From assembly GCA_934096705.1 (NCBI GenBank), contig CAKOMR010000008.1, forward strand, positions 1 to 51,718: 51,718 nt of DNA, read 5' to 3'. Under the pieces are notes generated by a model. The model did no database searches. It saw only the letters and a list, made by a program, of their open reading frames with translations, and was not told where the DNA came from. This document shows, piece after piece, positions 1-8,379 of the stretch. Source of the stretch: an uncultured Bacilli bacterium (lineage in GTDB: Bacteria > Bacillota_I > Bacilli_A > RF39 > UBA660). Numbering within the stretch: the first letter of the stretch is position 1; every line of letters begins with the position of its first letter. The position numbers and the translations under genes were made by a program.

Positions 1-2
1 AA

Positions 3-76
3 TGGAGCAGATTAGGAGAATCGAACTCCCATCATTAGCTTGGAAGGCTAAGGTTCTACCATTAAACTAAATCTGC
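3..76 (-). tRNA. tRNA-Gly (anticodon TCC)
   Basis: Read on the minus strand this folds into a full cloverleaf. The acceptor strands GCAGATT and AATCTGC pair, the anticodon stem TTAGC/GCTAA closes the loop CTTCCAA (anticodon TCC, glycine), the T arm is GGAG-TTCGATT-CTCC, and CCA is encoded at positions 5-3. It decodes GGN/GGA glycine codons. It is transcribed away from the lipid operon that begins at 180. Confidence 0.96.
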
Positions 77-88
77 ACTACATGAACT

Positions 89-116
89 ATTATATCATAT
101 TTTTTTTCTATTTCAA
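89..116 (-). promoter_or_regulatory. Promoter of tRNA-Gly
   Basis: On the minus strand, TTGAAA (116-111), a 16-bp spacer and the extended -10 TGATATAAT (97-89) sit just upstream of the tRNA 5' end at 76. The predicted start is near 82. Confidence 0.75.
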
Positions 117-135
117 GTAAATATTGTTAAAAAAA

Positions 136-164
136 TTGATTTGTGTTAATATATTTGTTATAGG
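136..164 (+). promoter_or_regulatory. Candidate promoter of the lipid operon
   Basis: TTGATT (136-141), a 17-bp spacer and TATAGG (159-164) preceded by TG (156-157). The match to consensus is moderate, but it is the only good candidate ahead of the gene at 180. Confidence 0.45.
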
Positions 165-179
165 AAAGTAGTTGAAGAA

Positions 180-1055
180 ATGAGTAATAAATTGTTTATA
201 GATAGAAAAGATGCTAAAAGGTTAAGAAATGTTAATGGTCTTTCTCAAATAAGTATTGATTTAAAACCAAGAAGATGTGATAGTGACGTTTATATAAACC
301 AAAAAATTGATGTTACTAAATTAGTAGAATATGTAGAAAAAAGAAAAAAAGATGGTATAGAAATATCATATTTTCATGCTTTTGTAACTGCATTGGGGAA
401 ACTTTTATATCATCGTGAGAAGTTAAACTATTTTGTAGCAAATAGGCATATATATAAACATAACGATATTATTATTTCTTTTGTGGCTAAAGTCACTTTT
501 GATGATAAAAGCGAAGAATTAATGATTTTAATACCAATTAGTCCAAATGATAACATTATTTCTATTTCAAATAAAGTACGTGAAAAAGTAAGCATTTTAA
601 GAAATGGTAAAACAAATAAAGCGGGAGCAAATAAAGCAATTGATACACTTGGAAAACTTCCTAACATTTTAAGAGTTCCTTTAATTGGGGCTTTTAAATG
701 GTGTGATAAAAAAGGTATTTTACCATCTAGTTTAATTGAAGATAATATTTATTATAGTAGTATGATAGTATCTAATTTGGGTTCTATTAAATGTGGTGCA
801 ATATATCATAATATAAATGATTTTGGTACTTGCTCATCACTTGCCACTATGGGAGAGATAAAAGATGAGATTGTTCTAATTGATGGAAAACAAGAAATAA
901 GAAAAATTTGTGAATTTGGTGTTAATATTGACGAAAGAATTGCAGATGGTTATTATTTTGTTAAATCAATTAAAGTATTGCAAAATTTACTTGATAACCC
1001 AAAATTATTGGAGGATAGAATTGATGAAAAAATCGAAGATGTTGAAATTAGATAA
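180..1055 (+). CDS. E2/chloramphenicol-acetyltransferase-fold acyltransferase-like protein
   Basis: 291 residues resembling the catalytic domain of 2-oxoacid dehydrogenase E2 and CAT acyltransferases, without lipoyl or peripheral-subunit-binding domains. The C-terminal motif that normally reads DHRxxDG is here DERIADG (about residue 253), so the catalytic His is replaced by Glu. The following stretch (YYFVKS, then LLDNP) matches the usual E2 ending. The protein may use different chemistry or be non-catalytic; this is inferred from one substitution. It is first in an operon with an acyl-CoA ligase, whose start codon lies inside its 3' end, and two PlsC-type acyltransferases. That points to acyl transfer onto a lipid or other carrier rather than to central metabolism. 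No other PDH genes are nearby. The SD site is weak. Confidence 0.7.
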   Translation: MSNKLFIDRKDAKRLRNVNGLSQISIDLKPRRCDSDVYINQKIDVTKLVEYVEKRKKDGIEISYFHAFVTALGKLLYHREKLNYFVANRHIYKHNDIIISFVAKVTFDDKSEELMILIPISPNDNIISISNKVREKVSILRNGKTNKAGANKAIDTLGKLPNILRVPLIGAFKWCDKKGILPSSLIEDNIYYSSMIVSNLGSIKCGAIYHNINDFGTCSSLATMGEIKDEIVLIDGKQEIRKICEFGVNIDERIADGYYFVKSIKVLQNLLDNPKLLEDRIDEKIEDVEIR

Positions 1056-2751
1056 GCAGTTAAGACCATGGTTAAAATATTATGGTGATGTTCCTGCAAA
1101 TATGGAGTATCCTCAATATTCAATGGTAGACTTAATTTTAGAAGCTGCTGAAAAATATCCTAATAACATGGCTTATTCATATTATGGAAGTAAAGTTAGT
1201 TTTAAGGATTTTGTAATTAGAATTAAAAGATGTGCTAAAGCACTAAAAAATTATGGTGTAAAAGAGGGCGATAAAGTAACTATTTGTATGCCAAATACTC
1301 CCGAGGGTATTACAATGGTTTATGCGGTTAATATGGTTGGTGCAATCTGTAATATGGTACATCCTTTGTCAAGTGAAAAAGAATTAGAGTTTTATATAAA
1401 TTCTGTTGATAGTAAATACATTTTAGTAATTGATGCCGTATTTGAAAAAATATTAAAATTAAAAGATAAAACAAATTTAAAAAAAATAATTATTGCTAAA
1501 GCTTCGGAAGATATGAGCCTTCCACTTGCAAGTGTATATTGGCTTTTAACTGGAAGAAAAATTAAAATTCCTAAAGATGATCCAAGTATTGTAATGTGGG
1601 AAGAGTTTATAAATGGTTCTAGTAATTACCAAGGTGAATATCACGAACATAGAAAAGCCTATGATCCAGCAGTAATACTTTATAGTGGTGGAACTACTGG
1701 CAGTCCAAAAGGAATTTTACTTTCTAATTTAAATTTTAATGCTTTAGCTTTAGATTGTACTGCTGTAATTGAGCAAGCTGTACCGGGAGCAACAATACTT
1801 TCAATACTACCAATATTTCATGGATTTGGGTTGGGAGTATGTATTCATACACCACTTTCTAAAGGAATGGGAGTAATATTAATACCATCATTTAATTTTA
1901 AGAAGTTTGGAGATATAATTCGTAAAAATCAACCGAATTTTATTGCAGGAGTACCTACACTTTATGAGGCACTTTTGGAAAGCAATATTGGACCAAATGA
2001 ACTTAAGTGTTTAACTTCTGTTATATGTGGTGGAGATGCCTTAAATTCAACACTTAGAGATAAAGTAAATAATTTTTTGGAAGAACATGGTTCTAAAGCC
2101 AAAATTAGAGTAGGTTATGGTTTAACAGAAGGAACTGGTGCTTGTTGTTTATCTCCAGAAAATGTATTTAATGATGGAATAATTGGTATGCCACTTCCTG
2201 ATATGTATTTCAAAATAATAATTCCAGGTACTCATGAAACTGCTCCAGTAGGAGAAGATGGCGAAATATGTATTTCAGGCCCTCTTGTAATGATGGGATA
2301 TATTAATGATGATGCTGAAACAATGCAAACTTTACGTTATCATGAAGATGGAAGATTATGGCTTCATACTGGCGATGTAGGATATTTAGGAAAAGACGGA
2401 CTTATTTATTTTTCTCAACGTATAAAAAGAATTATAGTATCAAGTGGTTATAATATTTATCCAACATATTTGGAGTCAATAATAAATTCTCACGATGCAG
2501 TATTAACATCTACTGTAATTGGTATTCCTCATTCATACAAAGGCCAAGTAGCAAAAGCATTTATTGTTTTAAGAGATGGCTATGATAATAAAGCTAAGAT
2601 TGAAAAGGAATTAAAAGCATTACTTGCCAAAAATGTAGCAAAGTATGCTTTACCATATGAGTACGAGTTTAGGGATAAATTACCTAAGACTTTAGTAGGA
2701 AAGGTAGCGTTTAAAGAACTTGAAAAAGAAGAGAAAGATAAACGTAAGTAA
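1024..2751 (+). CDS. Acyl-CoA ligase (AMP-binding, ANL superfamily)
   Basis: 575 residues from ATG 1024, which follows GGAGG at 1010-1014; an in-frame start further upstream would lie deep in the preceding gene and lacks this SD. Adenylate-forming enzymes activate a carboxylic acid with ATP and transfer it to CoA or a carrier thiol. All core motifs are present: the P-loop YSGGTTGSPKG near residue 220, YGLTEG near 365, HTGD near 448, KRIIVSSGYNIYP after it, and the catalytic Lys in LVGKVAFKEL near 560. It overlaps its upstream neighbour by 32 nt and its downstream neighbour by a similar amount, so translation is probably coupled. A full-length paralog lies at 22960-24678. The substrate is unknown; a fatty or related acid is likely because PlsC-type genes follow. 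Confidence 0.9.
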   Translation: MKKSKMLKLDKQLRPWLKYYGDVPANMEYPQYSMVDLILEAAEKYPNNMAYSYYGSKVSFKDFVIRIKRCAKALKNYGVKEGDKVTICMPNTPEGITMVYAVNMVGAICNMVHPLSSEKELEFYINSVDSKYILVIDAVFEKILKLKDKTNLKKIIIAKASEDMSLPLASVYWLLTGRKIKIPKDDPSIVMWEEFINGSSNYQGEYHEHRKAYDPAVILYSGGTTGSPKGILLSNLNFNALALDCTAVIEQAVPGATILSILPIFHGFGLGVCIHTPLSKGMGVILIPSFNFKKFGDIIRKNQPNFIAGVPTLYEALLESNIGPNELKCLTSVICGGDALNSTLRDKVNNFLEEHGSKAKIRVGYGLTEGTGACCLSPENVFNDGIIGMPLPDMYFKIIIPGTHETAPVGEDGEICISGPLVMMGYINDDAETMQTLRYHEDGRLWLHTGDVGYLGKDGLIYFSQRIKRIIVSSGYNIYPTYLESIINSHDAVLTSTVIGIPHSYKGQVAKAFIVLRDGYDNKAKIEKELKALLAKNVAKYALPYEYEFRDKLPKTLVGKVAFKELEKEEKDKRK

Positions 2752-3349
2752 CATTGGCTATCATATAGTAAGCCCTATACTTAGAATTCTTATGTTTTTA
2801 TTAATGAAACCAAAAGTTATTCATAAAGAAAGAATTCCTAAGGGAGGTTTTATTTATGCAGGAACCCATGTTAGTTATTTTGATGGTTTTGAGGTAGGAT
2901 ATACAACGTTTAGATGCGTGCATTATTTAGCAAAGATTGAATTATTCAAAAGTAAAATAGGCAATGCATTTTTTAGAATGTGTGGTGTGATTCCAGTTGA
3001 TAGAAAAAATAAAAATCCTGAAGCTAAAAATGAAGCTGTAGAAAACTTAAAAAAAGGAAATATAGTTTGTATTTTCCCAGAGGGAACAATTAATAAAACA
3101 AAAGAAGATATTATGCCATTTAAATATGGTGCTACTTCAATAGCATATAAAGCAGGTGTTCCTATAGTTCCTTTTGCAATTGTTAATAAGCCTAAACTTT
3201 TTAATTATAAAACAAAAATAGTTATAGGAAAGCCCTTTTATGTAGAAACTGATGATTTTAAAAAAGAAACTGAAAAACTTGAAATATTTGTGAAAGACTT
3301 AATAAAGGAGGGAAAAAGTTATGAAAGAAAGACACAAAATAATGTATAA
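2720..3349 (+). CDS. PlsC-family acyltransferase (1-acyl-glycerol-3-phosphate acyltransferase-like)
   Basis: 209 residues, starting at a TTG inside the ligase gene; no ATG fits the family N-terminus. The lysophospholipid acyltransferase signature is complete: HX4D as HVSYFD near residue 50, a VIPVDR block, and FPEGT near 118, followed by the KAGVPIVPFAI segment. A hydrophobic stretch near the N-terminus would place it at the membrane, where the family acylates lysophosphatidate or similar acceptors. A second, diverged copy follows directly. The start codon is the least certain part, because the SD is weak. Confidence 0.85.
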   Translation: MKKKRKINVSNIGYHIVSPILRILMFLLMKPKVIHKERIPKGGFIYAGTHVSYFDGFEVGYTTFRCVHYLAKIELFKSKIGNAFFRMCGVIPVDRKNKNPEAKNEAVENLKKGNIVCIFPEGTINKTKEDIMPFKYGATSIAYKAGVPIVPFAIVNKPKLFNYKTKIVIGKPFYVETDDFKKETEKLEIFVKDLIKEGKSYERKTQNNV

Positions 3350-4154
3350 TGTAAACAAATATTTACTTGGAGGTATATTTTTACTTTATTATAGGCCAAA
3401 ATTTGTAAATAAGCATTTAATACCAAAAGATGGACCAGTAATATTATGTGGCAATCATATCCATTTATTTGATCAATGCTTGCCTATTTTATCTACGAGA
3501 AGAATGTTACATTATATGGCAAAAAAAGAATATTTTGATAGTCCTTTTGCTTTTTTCTTTAAAGCTAGTGGATGTATTCCTGTAAATAGAGAGATTCATG
3601 ATGATAATGCTAAAAGTGCTGCACTTGAAGTATTAAATGAAGGATACGGACTAGGAATTTATCCTGAAGGAACAAGAAATTCACTTGCATGTAAAAAAGA
3701 AAAACTAAAAGAAATTTATGATCTTGTAAAAGATACTAATATATCTTATAGAAAGTTTAAAAAAGCAATGAAAAAACAAATGACTAGATTTTCCCAAACT
3801 GATTTATTATTAAATCTTTTAAAAGAAAATAAAATTACTAAAGACGATATAAAAAATAATATATATGATGTTGATGGATATTTGAAGATTTTAGTAACAA
3901 AAAACATTATCACAGAAAAGGAATATTATGATAGTTTACTTTTAAATTTAAAATATGGGGTCGTATCAATGGCTCAAAAAACTGGCGCAACAGTAGTTCC
4001 TTATGCTATAACAGGAAAATATTTATTTAAGAAAAATAATTTAACCATAACTTTTTTAAAACCATTTACTGTTGGATTAACTGATGATTTAACAGAAAAA
4101 AATAATCTTCTTGCAAAAGAAATAAAAGATGAAATTTATCGTACTAACAAATAG
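3321..4154 (+). CDS. PlsC-family acyltransferase with a helical insertion
   Basis: 277 residues, with AAGGAGGG at 3305-3312 ahead of ATG 3321. HX4D reads HIHLFD near residue 46 and the PEGT block YPEGT near 114, so the catalytic site looks intact. Between PEGT and the C-terminal VVPYAI segment there are about 90 extra charged, helix-prone residues (about 119-210) that the preceding PlsC paralog lacks. Canonical PlsC proteins are 200-250 residues. The insertion could bind a partner or a different acceptor. It is the last gene of the four-gene cluster and ends in a 3' overlap with the convergent gene at 4144. Confidence 0.83.
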   Translation: MKERHKIMYNVNKYLLGGIFLLYYRPKFVNKHLIPKDGPVILCGNHIHLFDQCLPILSTRRMLHYMAKKEYFDSPFAFFFKASGCIPVNREIHDDNAKSAALEVLNEGYGLGIYPEGTRNSLACKKEKLKEIYDLVKDTNISYRKFKKAMKKQMTRFSQTDLLLNLLKENKITKDDIKNNIYDVDGYLKILVTKNIITEKEYYDSLLLNLKYGVVSMAQKTGATVVPYAITGKYLFKKNNLTITFLKPFTVGLTDDLTEKNNLLAKEIKDEIYRTNK

Positions 4155-4956
4155 TTAGTACTTTTTTAATACTTTCTAAATTATATCCAAGAGTATTTAA
4201 TGTTGCATAAGTTAAAACTAAGATATAAATTTGATTGGAATCACTAGTATGCATATTATATAAATTATATTCATATTCAAATTGCTTGTAAAAAAAATCT
4301 ATTTTATAATATCCTTTTTTTCCAACAGTAATTACATTTTTATGTTTTTTTCGTATAATTTTACTATAACTTTCATCGTTATTAATAATAACTGCATCAT
4401 TTGTTCTTTTTAAAACTTTTTTTAAATATTTATAATCATTTCCAATAAATGATGTTATTGTGGTAGTTCTAATATCTAGTGATTTTAAAATGCCACTTTT
4501 TAAACTTACATTGTTAATCGCTATTATAAATTGCTTAATGCTTTTTTCTTTGGCAATATTTAAAAGTTTATTAATTATTAGCTTATTAACTATACCTTTA
4601 ATTTTATGATATTTTTTATTAATGTAATAACCGTTATTTTTAAGTAAAATAACGTTTTCTTTTTGATTTATAAAGTATTTATATGTATTAAATGCTACAT
4701 CGTACTTATATTTATAACCCATTATTAAAATAATATTAGTATATTTATTTAATATTTTATTTTCTTTTTTAATAACTTTTTCTAAAAATAATTTTGTATT
4801 TTTGACTTTTTTAATTTTTTTATCTTTGAAATTTTTATCACAAATAATTTTATTTACACCTTTTTTTAATAATTTTTCTATATTTTCATAATCATTATTA
4901 ATCATTACATAAGTATCATTTTTCTTAACCTCATTTATATTAGTTACATAACTCAT
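4144..4956 (-). CDS. Degenerate Mur-ligase-like protein (MurE-type N-terminal and central domains)
   Basis: 270 residues, very Lys/Asn/Ile-rich, with SD AAGGGTGA ahead of ATG 4956. The N-terminus (about 1-70) resembles the MurE/MurF UDP-binding domain: VKKNDTYVMI, then a KKGVNKIICD strand where Mur ligases have a GAxxxV strand. The central domain follows, but the ATP-binding GTNGKT loop is replaced by MGYKYKYDV (about 79-87). A TTTITSFIGNDYKYLK segment falls where Mur ligases have TNIxxDHLD. A helix NTLGYNLESIKKVL matches the end of the central domain, and the protein stops there, without the Mur ligase C-terminal domain. It is probably not a ligase. The divergent neighbour is mraY. The assignment rests on pattern alignment by eye. 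Confidence 0.55.
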   Translation of the reverse strand: MSYVTNINEVKKNDTYVMINNDYENIEKLLKKGVNKIICDKNFKDKKIKKVKNTKLFLEKVIKKENKILNKYTNIILIMGYKYKYDVAFNTYKYFINQKENVILLKNNGYYINKKYHKIKGIVNKLIINKLLNIAKEKSIKQFIIAINNVSLKSGILKSLDIRTTTITSFIGNDYKYLKKVLKRTNDAVIINNDESYSKIIRKKHKNVITVGKKGYYKIDFFYKQFEYEYNLYNMHTSDSNQIYILVLTYATLNTLGYNLESIKKVLTIC

Positions 4957-5021
4957 TAAATCACCCTTAATAAAAAATATTCCTAAAATGTGAAAACAAT
5001 GTGTAAAATAAAAGAAAATAA

Positions 5022-5052
5022 TTCTTTATTTAGTTTAAAAGTAGGGTATAAT
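5022..5052 (+). promoter_or_regulatory. Candidate mraY promoter
   Basis: TATAAT at 5047-5052 preceded by an AT-rich spacer; the -35 (TTCTTT near 5022) is weak. The SD AGAGGTG (5059-5065) and ATG 5076 follow. Confidence 0.5.
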
Positions 5053-5075
5053 ATGTTTAGAGGTGCAAAGAGTAT

Positions 5076-6068
5076 ATGTTAATACTTGCAAAAGCCGCGA
5101 TGGCATTAATGCTTGGTTTTGTTAGTGCTATTGTTTGCGGTTTAATTATTATTCCATGTTTAAGAAAATTACATATAGGACAAAATGTATGCGATAAGAT
5201 TTCAGAAAGACATTTATTAAAACAAGGAACTCCTACAATGGGAGGAATAATTTTTATAATTCCTGTTATTTTAGGCCTTATATATTTATATATTACAAAG
5301 AGTATTTCATCAAGTTATAATTTAACAATATTATTATTTGTATTTTTATCATATGCATTACTTGGTTTTATTGATGATTATTTAAAGGTAAGAATGCATA
5401 ATAACGATGGACTTTCTATTGTAACAAAGTTTTTATGTCAAATGCTTATTGCTTTAGTGTTCTTTTATTTATTTATGAGAAGTGGGGGATCTACAACACT
5501 TAGATTTTCTTTATTTCATTTAAATATTCCTTTAGGTTGGACATTTGGTCTATTTATATTTTTACTGCTTGTGGGCATGACTAATGCAGTAAATATTACT
5601 GATGGTCTCGATGGCCTTGCTGGAGGACTTAGCGCTATAGCATTTTTAGCTTATGGTATTATCGCTTGGAATTGTGGTTGGCTTGAAGGATATCAAGAAA
5701 TAGCAATTTTCTCATTTATTTTGGTAGGTGCTTTAATTGGATTTTTAATGTTTAATTCTCATCCAGCTAAGGTATTTATGGGCGATTTGGGTTCTCTTGC
5801 TTTGGGTGGTGCACTTGCTACAATCGCAATTCTTACAAGACATGAACTTTCGTTATTCTTAATCGGCGGAGTATTTATTATCGAAGCAGCATCATCTTTA
5901 ATTCAAATTATTGCTATCAGAAAGTTTGGTAAAAAAGTATTTTTAAAAGCTCCACTTCATCATCATTTCGAGGAACTTAAATGGGAAGAAACTGACATAG
6001 TTAAACTTTTATGGACTGCTGGATTATTTCTTGCTATGATAGCAATTACATATGGAGTATGGTTATAA
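5076..6068 (+). CDS. mraY: Phospho-N-acetylmuramoyl-pentapeptide transferase
   Basis: 330 residues, polytopic. MraY transfers phospho-MurNAc-pentapeptide from UDP to undecaprenyl phosphate, making lipid I at the cytoplasmic membrane. Family signatures are all visible: TPTMGG near residue 50, FIDDYLK near 100, NITDGLDGLAGG, MGDLGSLALGG near 231, and the HHHFE motif near 291. About ten hydrophobic segments match the family. It stands outside a dcw cluster here. It is flanked by a divergent Mur-ligase-like relic and followed by its own terminator, so it appears monocistronic. Confidence 0.97.
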   Translation: MLILAKAAMALMLGFVSAIVCGLIIIPCLRKLHIGQNVCDKISERHLLKQGTPTMGGIIFIIPVILGLIYLYITKSISSSYNLTILLFVFLSYALLGFIDDYLKVRMHNNDGLSIVTKFLCQMLIALVFFYLFMRSGGSTTLRFSLFHLNIPLGWTFGLFIFLLLVGMTNAVNITDGLDGLAGGLSAIAFLAYGIIAWNCGWLEGYQEIAIFSFILVGALIGFLMFNSHPAKVFMGDLGSLALGGALATIAILTRHELSLFLIGGVFIIEAASSLIQIIAIRKFGKKVFLKAPLHHHFEELKWEETDIVKLLWTAGLFLAMIAITYGVWL

Positions 6069-6093
6069 GATGTATATTACTACATCTTTTTTT
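6067..6093 (+). terminator. Intrinsic terminator after mraY
   Basis: Stem AAGATGTA (6067-6074) with TACATCTT (6081-6088), a 6-nt loop and a run of T. The stop codon of mraY overlaps the stem. Confidence 0.85.
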
Positions 6094-6133
6094 ATAATTT
6101 AAATTATAAATAATAGGAAAAGTCTTAGTTTAA

Positions 6134-6142
6134 TGGTATAAT
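6134..6142 (+). promoter_or_regulatory. Extended -10 promoter of dam
   Basis: TGGTATAAT, a perfect TGN-TATAAT, with no convincing -35. SD GGAGG (6156-6160) follows. Confidence 0.7.
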
Positions 6143-6168
6143 GTGTATGCAACTTGGAGGTAGATAAT

Positions 6169-6999
6169 ATGATAAAAGGAAAACCTTTTGTAAAATGGGC
6201 TGGTGGGAAAAGACAAATTATTGATAAATTATTAAAATATGCCCCTAATGAATTTGTTACTTATTATGAACCATTTGTAGGTGGTGGAGCCTTGTTATTT
6301 GAATTATCACCGAAAAAAGCAGTAATAAATGATTCAAACAAAGAATTAATAAATGTATATAATGTTTTGTGTAATGAAGATAAATTTAAGAAAATGTGTA
6401 ATGTTTTAAATAATTATGAAATGAATCACAATGAAGAATTTTATTATGAAATAAGAAATAAAGATAGACATAAATTATCATTTAATAGACTATCTGATTA
6501 TACAAGAGCTGCCAGAACAATTTATTTAAATAAAGCTTGTTTTAATGGATTATATCGAGTAAATAGTAAGAATGAATTTAATGTTCCTTTTGGAAAAAAA
6601 ATAAAAGTTAATACTTATGATGGAGGAAACTTAATAACTGTTAGCAACTATTTAACAATGAATGATGTAACGATATTAAGTACTGATTTCGAAGAGGCAG
6701 TAAAAGATGCTAAAAAGGGAGATTTTATTTATTTTGATCCACCATATGATTCAGACAAATCAATATTTACTAGTTATACAGAAGATGGATTTGGAAAGGA
6801 TGAACAGCGAAGACTTGCACGAGTGTACAAAGAACTTTCTGATAAAGGATGCTATGTAATGCTTTCAAATAATAATACTATATTAATTAAAGAATTATAT
6901 AAAAATTTTAATTTCCATGTAATTGAAGCCAAAAGAAACATAAACGCAAATGGTAAAAAAAGAGGTAAAGTTGAAGAAGTAATTATAACTAATTACTAA
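6169..6999 (+). CDS. dam: DNA adenine methyltransferase (Dam/D12 class)
   Basis: 276 residues from ATG 6169, 8 nt after GGAGG; an in-frame TTG at 6154 is rejected because it would overlap the SD. The enzyme methylates N6 of adenine, by family probably in GATC. Motif I is FVKWAGGKRQ near the start, followed by YYEPFVGGGALLF, and the catalytic DPPY appears as FDPPYDSD near residue 189. The LYRVN and FNVPFG segments are typical of Dam. No restriction enzyme is adjacent and it has its own promoter and terminator, so it looks like a solitary methylase, possibly phage-derived. Confidence 0.93.
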   Translation: MIKGKPFVKWAGGKRQIIDKLLKYAPNEFVTYYEPFVGGGALLFELSPKKAVINDSNKELINVYNVLCNEDKFKKMCNVLNNYEMNHNEEFYYEIRNKDRHKLSFNRLSDYTRAARTIYLNKACFNGLYRVNSKNEFNVPFGKKIKVNTYDGGNLITVSNYLTMNDVTILSTDFEEAVKDAKKGDFIYFDPPYDSDKSIFTSYTEDGFGKDEQRRLARVYKELSDKGCYVMLSNNNTILIKELYKNFNFHVIEAKRNINANGKKRGKVEEVIITNY

Positions 7000-7011
7000 T
7001 ATAAAGCATGA

Positions 7012-7047
7012 AAAAAACTTGTTAACATTTTTTTTAACAAGTTTTTT
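7012..7047. terminator. Bidirectional terminator between dam and the FemX-like gene
   Basis: Perfect 14-bp stem AAAAAACTTGTTAA with TTAACAAGTTTTTT and an 8-nt loop. It works from either strand and overlaps the stop codon of the convergent gene at 7046. Confidence 0.9.
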
Positions 7048-8281
7048 ATTTTCTTAATTTTCTATATATCTTTAAAAGTGGAGGAAGCATTTTATTAATT
7101 AATGGTTTATTAATTAAATCATATTCTCCGATAAACTCTGTGTAAGTACCACCCATTTTTCTTTTGTATTCATGAATGCCTGCATAATTTTTCTTTGTTG
7201 TACTGGGATCTCCACATGTGCCAAATAAATCTAGAAATTCACAATTTTCTTCTTGAGCAATTTTAATTGCTTCATAATATGATCTATTAACCGCAAAAGT
7301 ATATGTTGCAAGACTATTATTTCCAATATATAAAGTCCACATTTTTTTATTTATAATAGGACATATAAGAATAAGAGAAATAATACCATCTTTATGATCT
7401 TTATATTCTTCGAAAACTTCAATGTCTTTCTTTAATCTTTTTATAATATTTTCAGTATCAACTTTTTTCTTATCAGGTATTTGACCATTATTAAGTTTAT
7501 CTTCAGTTTCTTTTAATTCTTTTTGAGTTTTTTCTAAAAGCTTATCTGGATAAATTTTTATTGTAATGTATCTTACATTATCATCTTTAGAAAATTCTTT
7601 ATCAAAATCTTCATAAAACTTTTTTGGATATCCATTGAAATTATCTTTATTTGCAATATCTTTCATTAATTTATAGAAAGTATCTGCATCATAATAATTT
7701 GTTATTTCTAAATCATAATTATAACTTCTTTTTATAGTTTTTAAATATGTTTTATTCATTGATTTTTCTATTTCTTCTAAAGGACGTTTAGTATTAATTC
7801 TAAACGTAAATCTTGGCTGATTAGCTTCGTAAAGTTTTGTATAACCTTTAAATTTGTAGCCAAGTGATATCAAATAATCATGTAAATCTTCGTTATTAAT
7901 TTCTCCATCAATAGGGTTTGCATTTTCATCAAGTACATGTAAAACAATTCCTGGATCAATTTTGAAATAAATGCCATTATTTTTCTTTAAATATTTTTTT
8001 AAAGCAATTGTAAAATCTTTTAGAAGACTTTTGTTTTCATAGTCAATTACTGGTCCTCTTGGAGCATAATAATACTTTAAATTAAGGGGCATATCTTTTT
8101 CAAATGCTAAGCATACTGCTAAAAGTTTATTATTATCATCTTTTAAGCCTAAATAAATTGGTTTTAGACCTTTACCTTTTGATGATTCTCCCCATTCATA
8201 ACTTTGTAAAAAATGGTTATATTTTGATTTATTAAAAAAATTTTTATATTCTTTTTCTGTAATATTATCTACTATTTTCAT
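7046..8281 (-). CDS. FemX/FemAB-family peptidoglycan interpeptide-bridge aminoacyltransferase
   Basis: 411 residues. Fem transferases add amino acids from aminoacyl-tRNA to the Lys side chain of lipid II. Visible signatures are FLQSYEWG near residue 27 followed by KGLKPIYLGL, the YYYAPRGPV block near 70, a coiled-coil arm (about 235-280, Lys/Glu-rich) matching the tRNA-synthetase-like arm of FemA, and the C-terminal FLDLFGTCGD and KMGGTYTEFIGEYD blocks. The start is set at 8281: the first in-frame ATG (8293) coincides with the expected transcription start from the -10 at 8303-8298 and has no SD, while the second ATG follows GAGG. With mraY and uppP it supports an active cell wall. Confidence 0.9.
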   Translation of the reverse strand: MKIVDNITEKEYKNFFNKSKYNHFLQSYEWGESSKGKGLKPIYLGLKDDNNKLLAVCLAFEKDMPLNLKYYYAPRGPVIDYENKSLLKDFTIALKKYLKKNNGIYFKIDPGIVLHVLDENANPIDGEINNEDLHDYLISLGYKFKGYTKLYEANQPRFTFRINTKRPLEEIEKSMNKTYLKTIKRSYNYDLEITNYYDADTFYKLMKDIANKDNFNGYPKKFYEDFDKEFSKDDNVRYITIKIYPDKLLEKTQKELKETEDKLNNGQIPDKKKVDTENIIKRLKKDIEVFEEYKDHKDGIISLILICPIINKKMWTLYIGNNSLATYTFAVNRSYYEAIKIAQEENCEFLDLFGTCGDPSTTKKNYAGIHEYKRKMGGTYTEFIGEYDLINKPLINKMLPPLLKIYRKLRK

Positions 8282-8297
8282 ATCAAACCTCATAAAT

Positions 8298-8306
8298 ATT
8301 ATACCA
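8298..8306 (-). promoter_or_regulatory. Extended -10 promoter of the FemX-like gene
   Basis: TGGTATAAT on the minus strand. It places the transcript start at about 8291, which decides the start codon of the gene. Confidence 0.7.
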
Positions 8307-8331
8307 AATTTTTCCTTATTAATATATAAAG

Positions 8332-8358
8332 TTGACTTATTCTTTTAAAAATTATACT
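8332..8358 (+). promoter_or_regulatory. Candidate promoter of the metallo-beta-lactamase-fold gene
   Basis: TTGACT (8332-8337) and TATACT (8353-8358) with a short 15-bp spacer. It overlaps the upstream in-frame TTG, arguing against that TTG as a start codon. Confidence 0.45.
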
Positions 8359-8379
8359 ATTAATTTGAAAGTAGGTATT

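Noticed and set aside
910..1023. Upstream in-frame extension of the acyl-CoA ligase
   Set aside because: It lies inside the preceding gene, has no SD, and the extra residues do not fit the family; ATG 1024 follows GGAGG.
6154..6168. TTG start for dam five codons upstream
   Set aside because: It would place the SD inside the coding region; ATG 6169 has correct spacing and gives the standard N-terminus.
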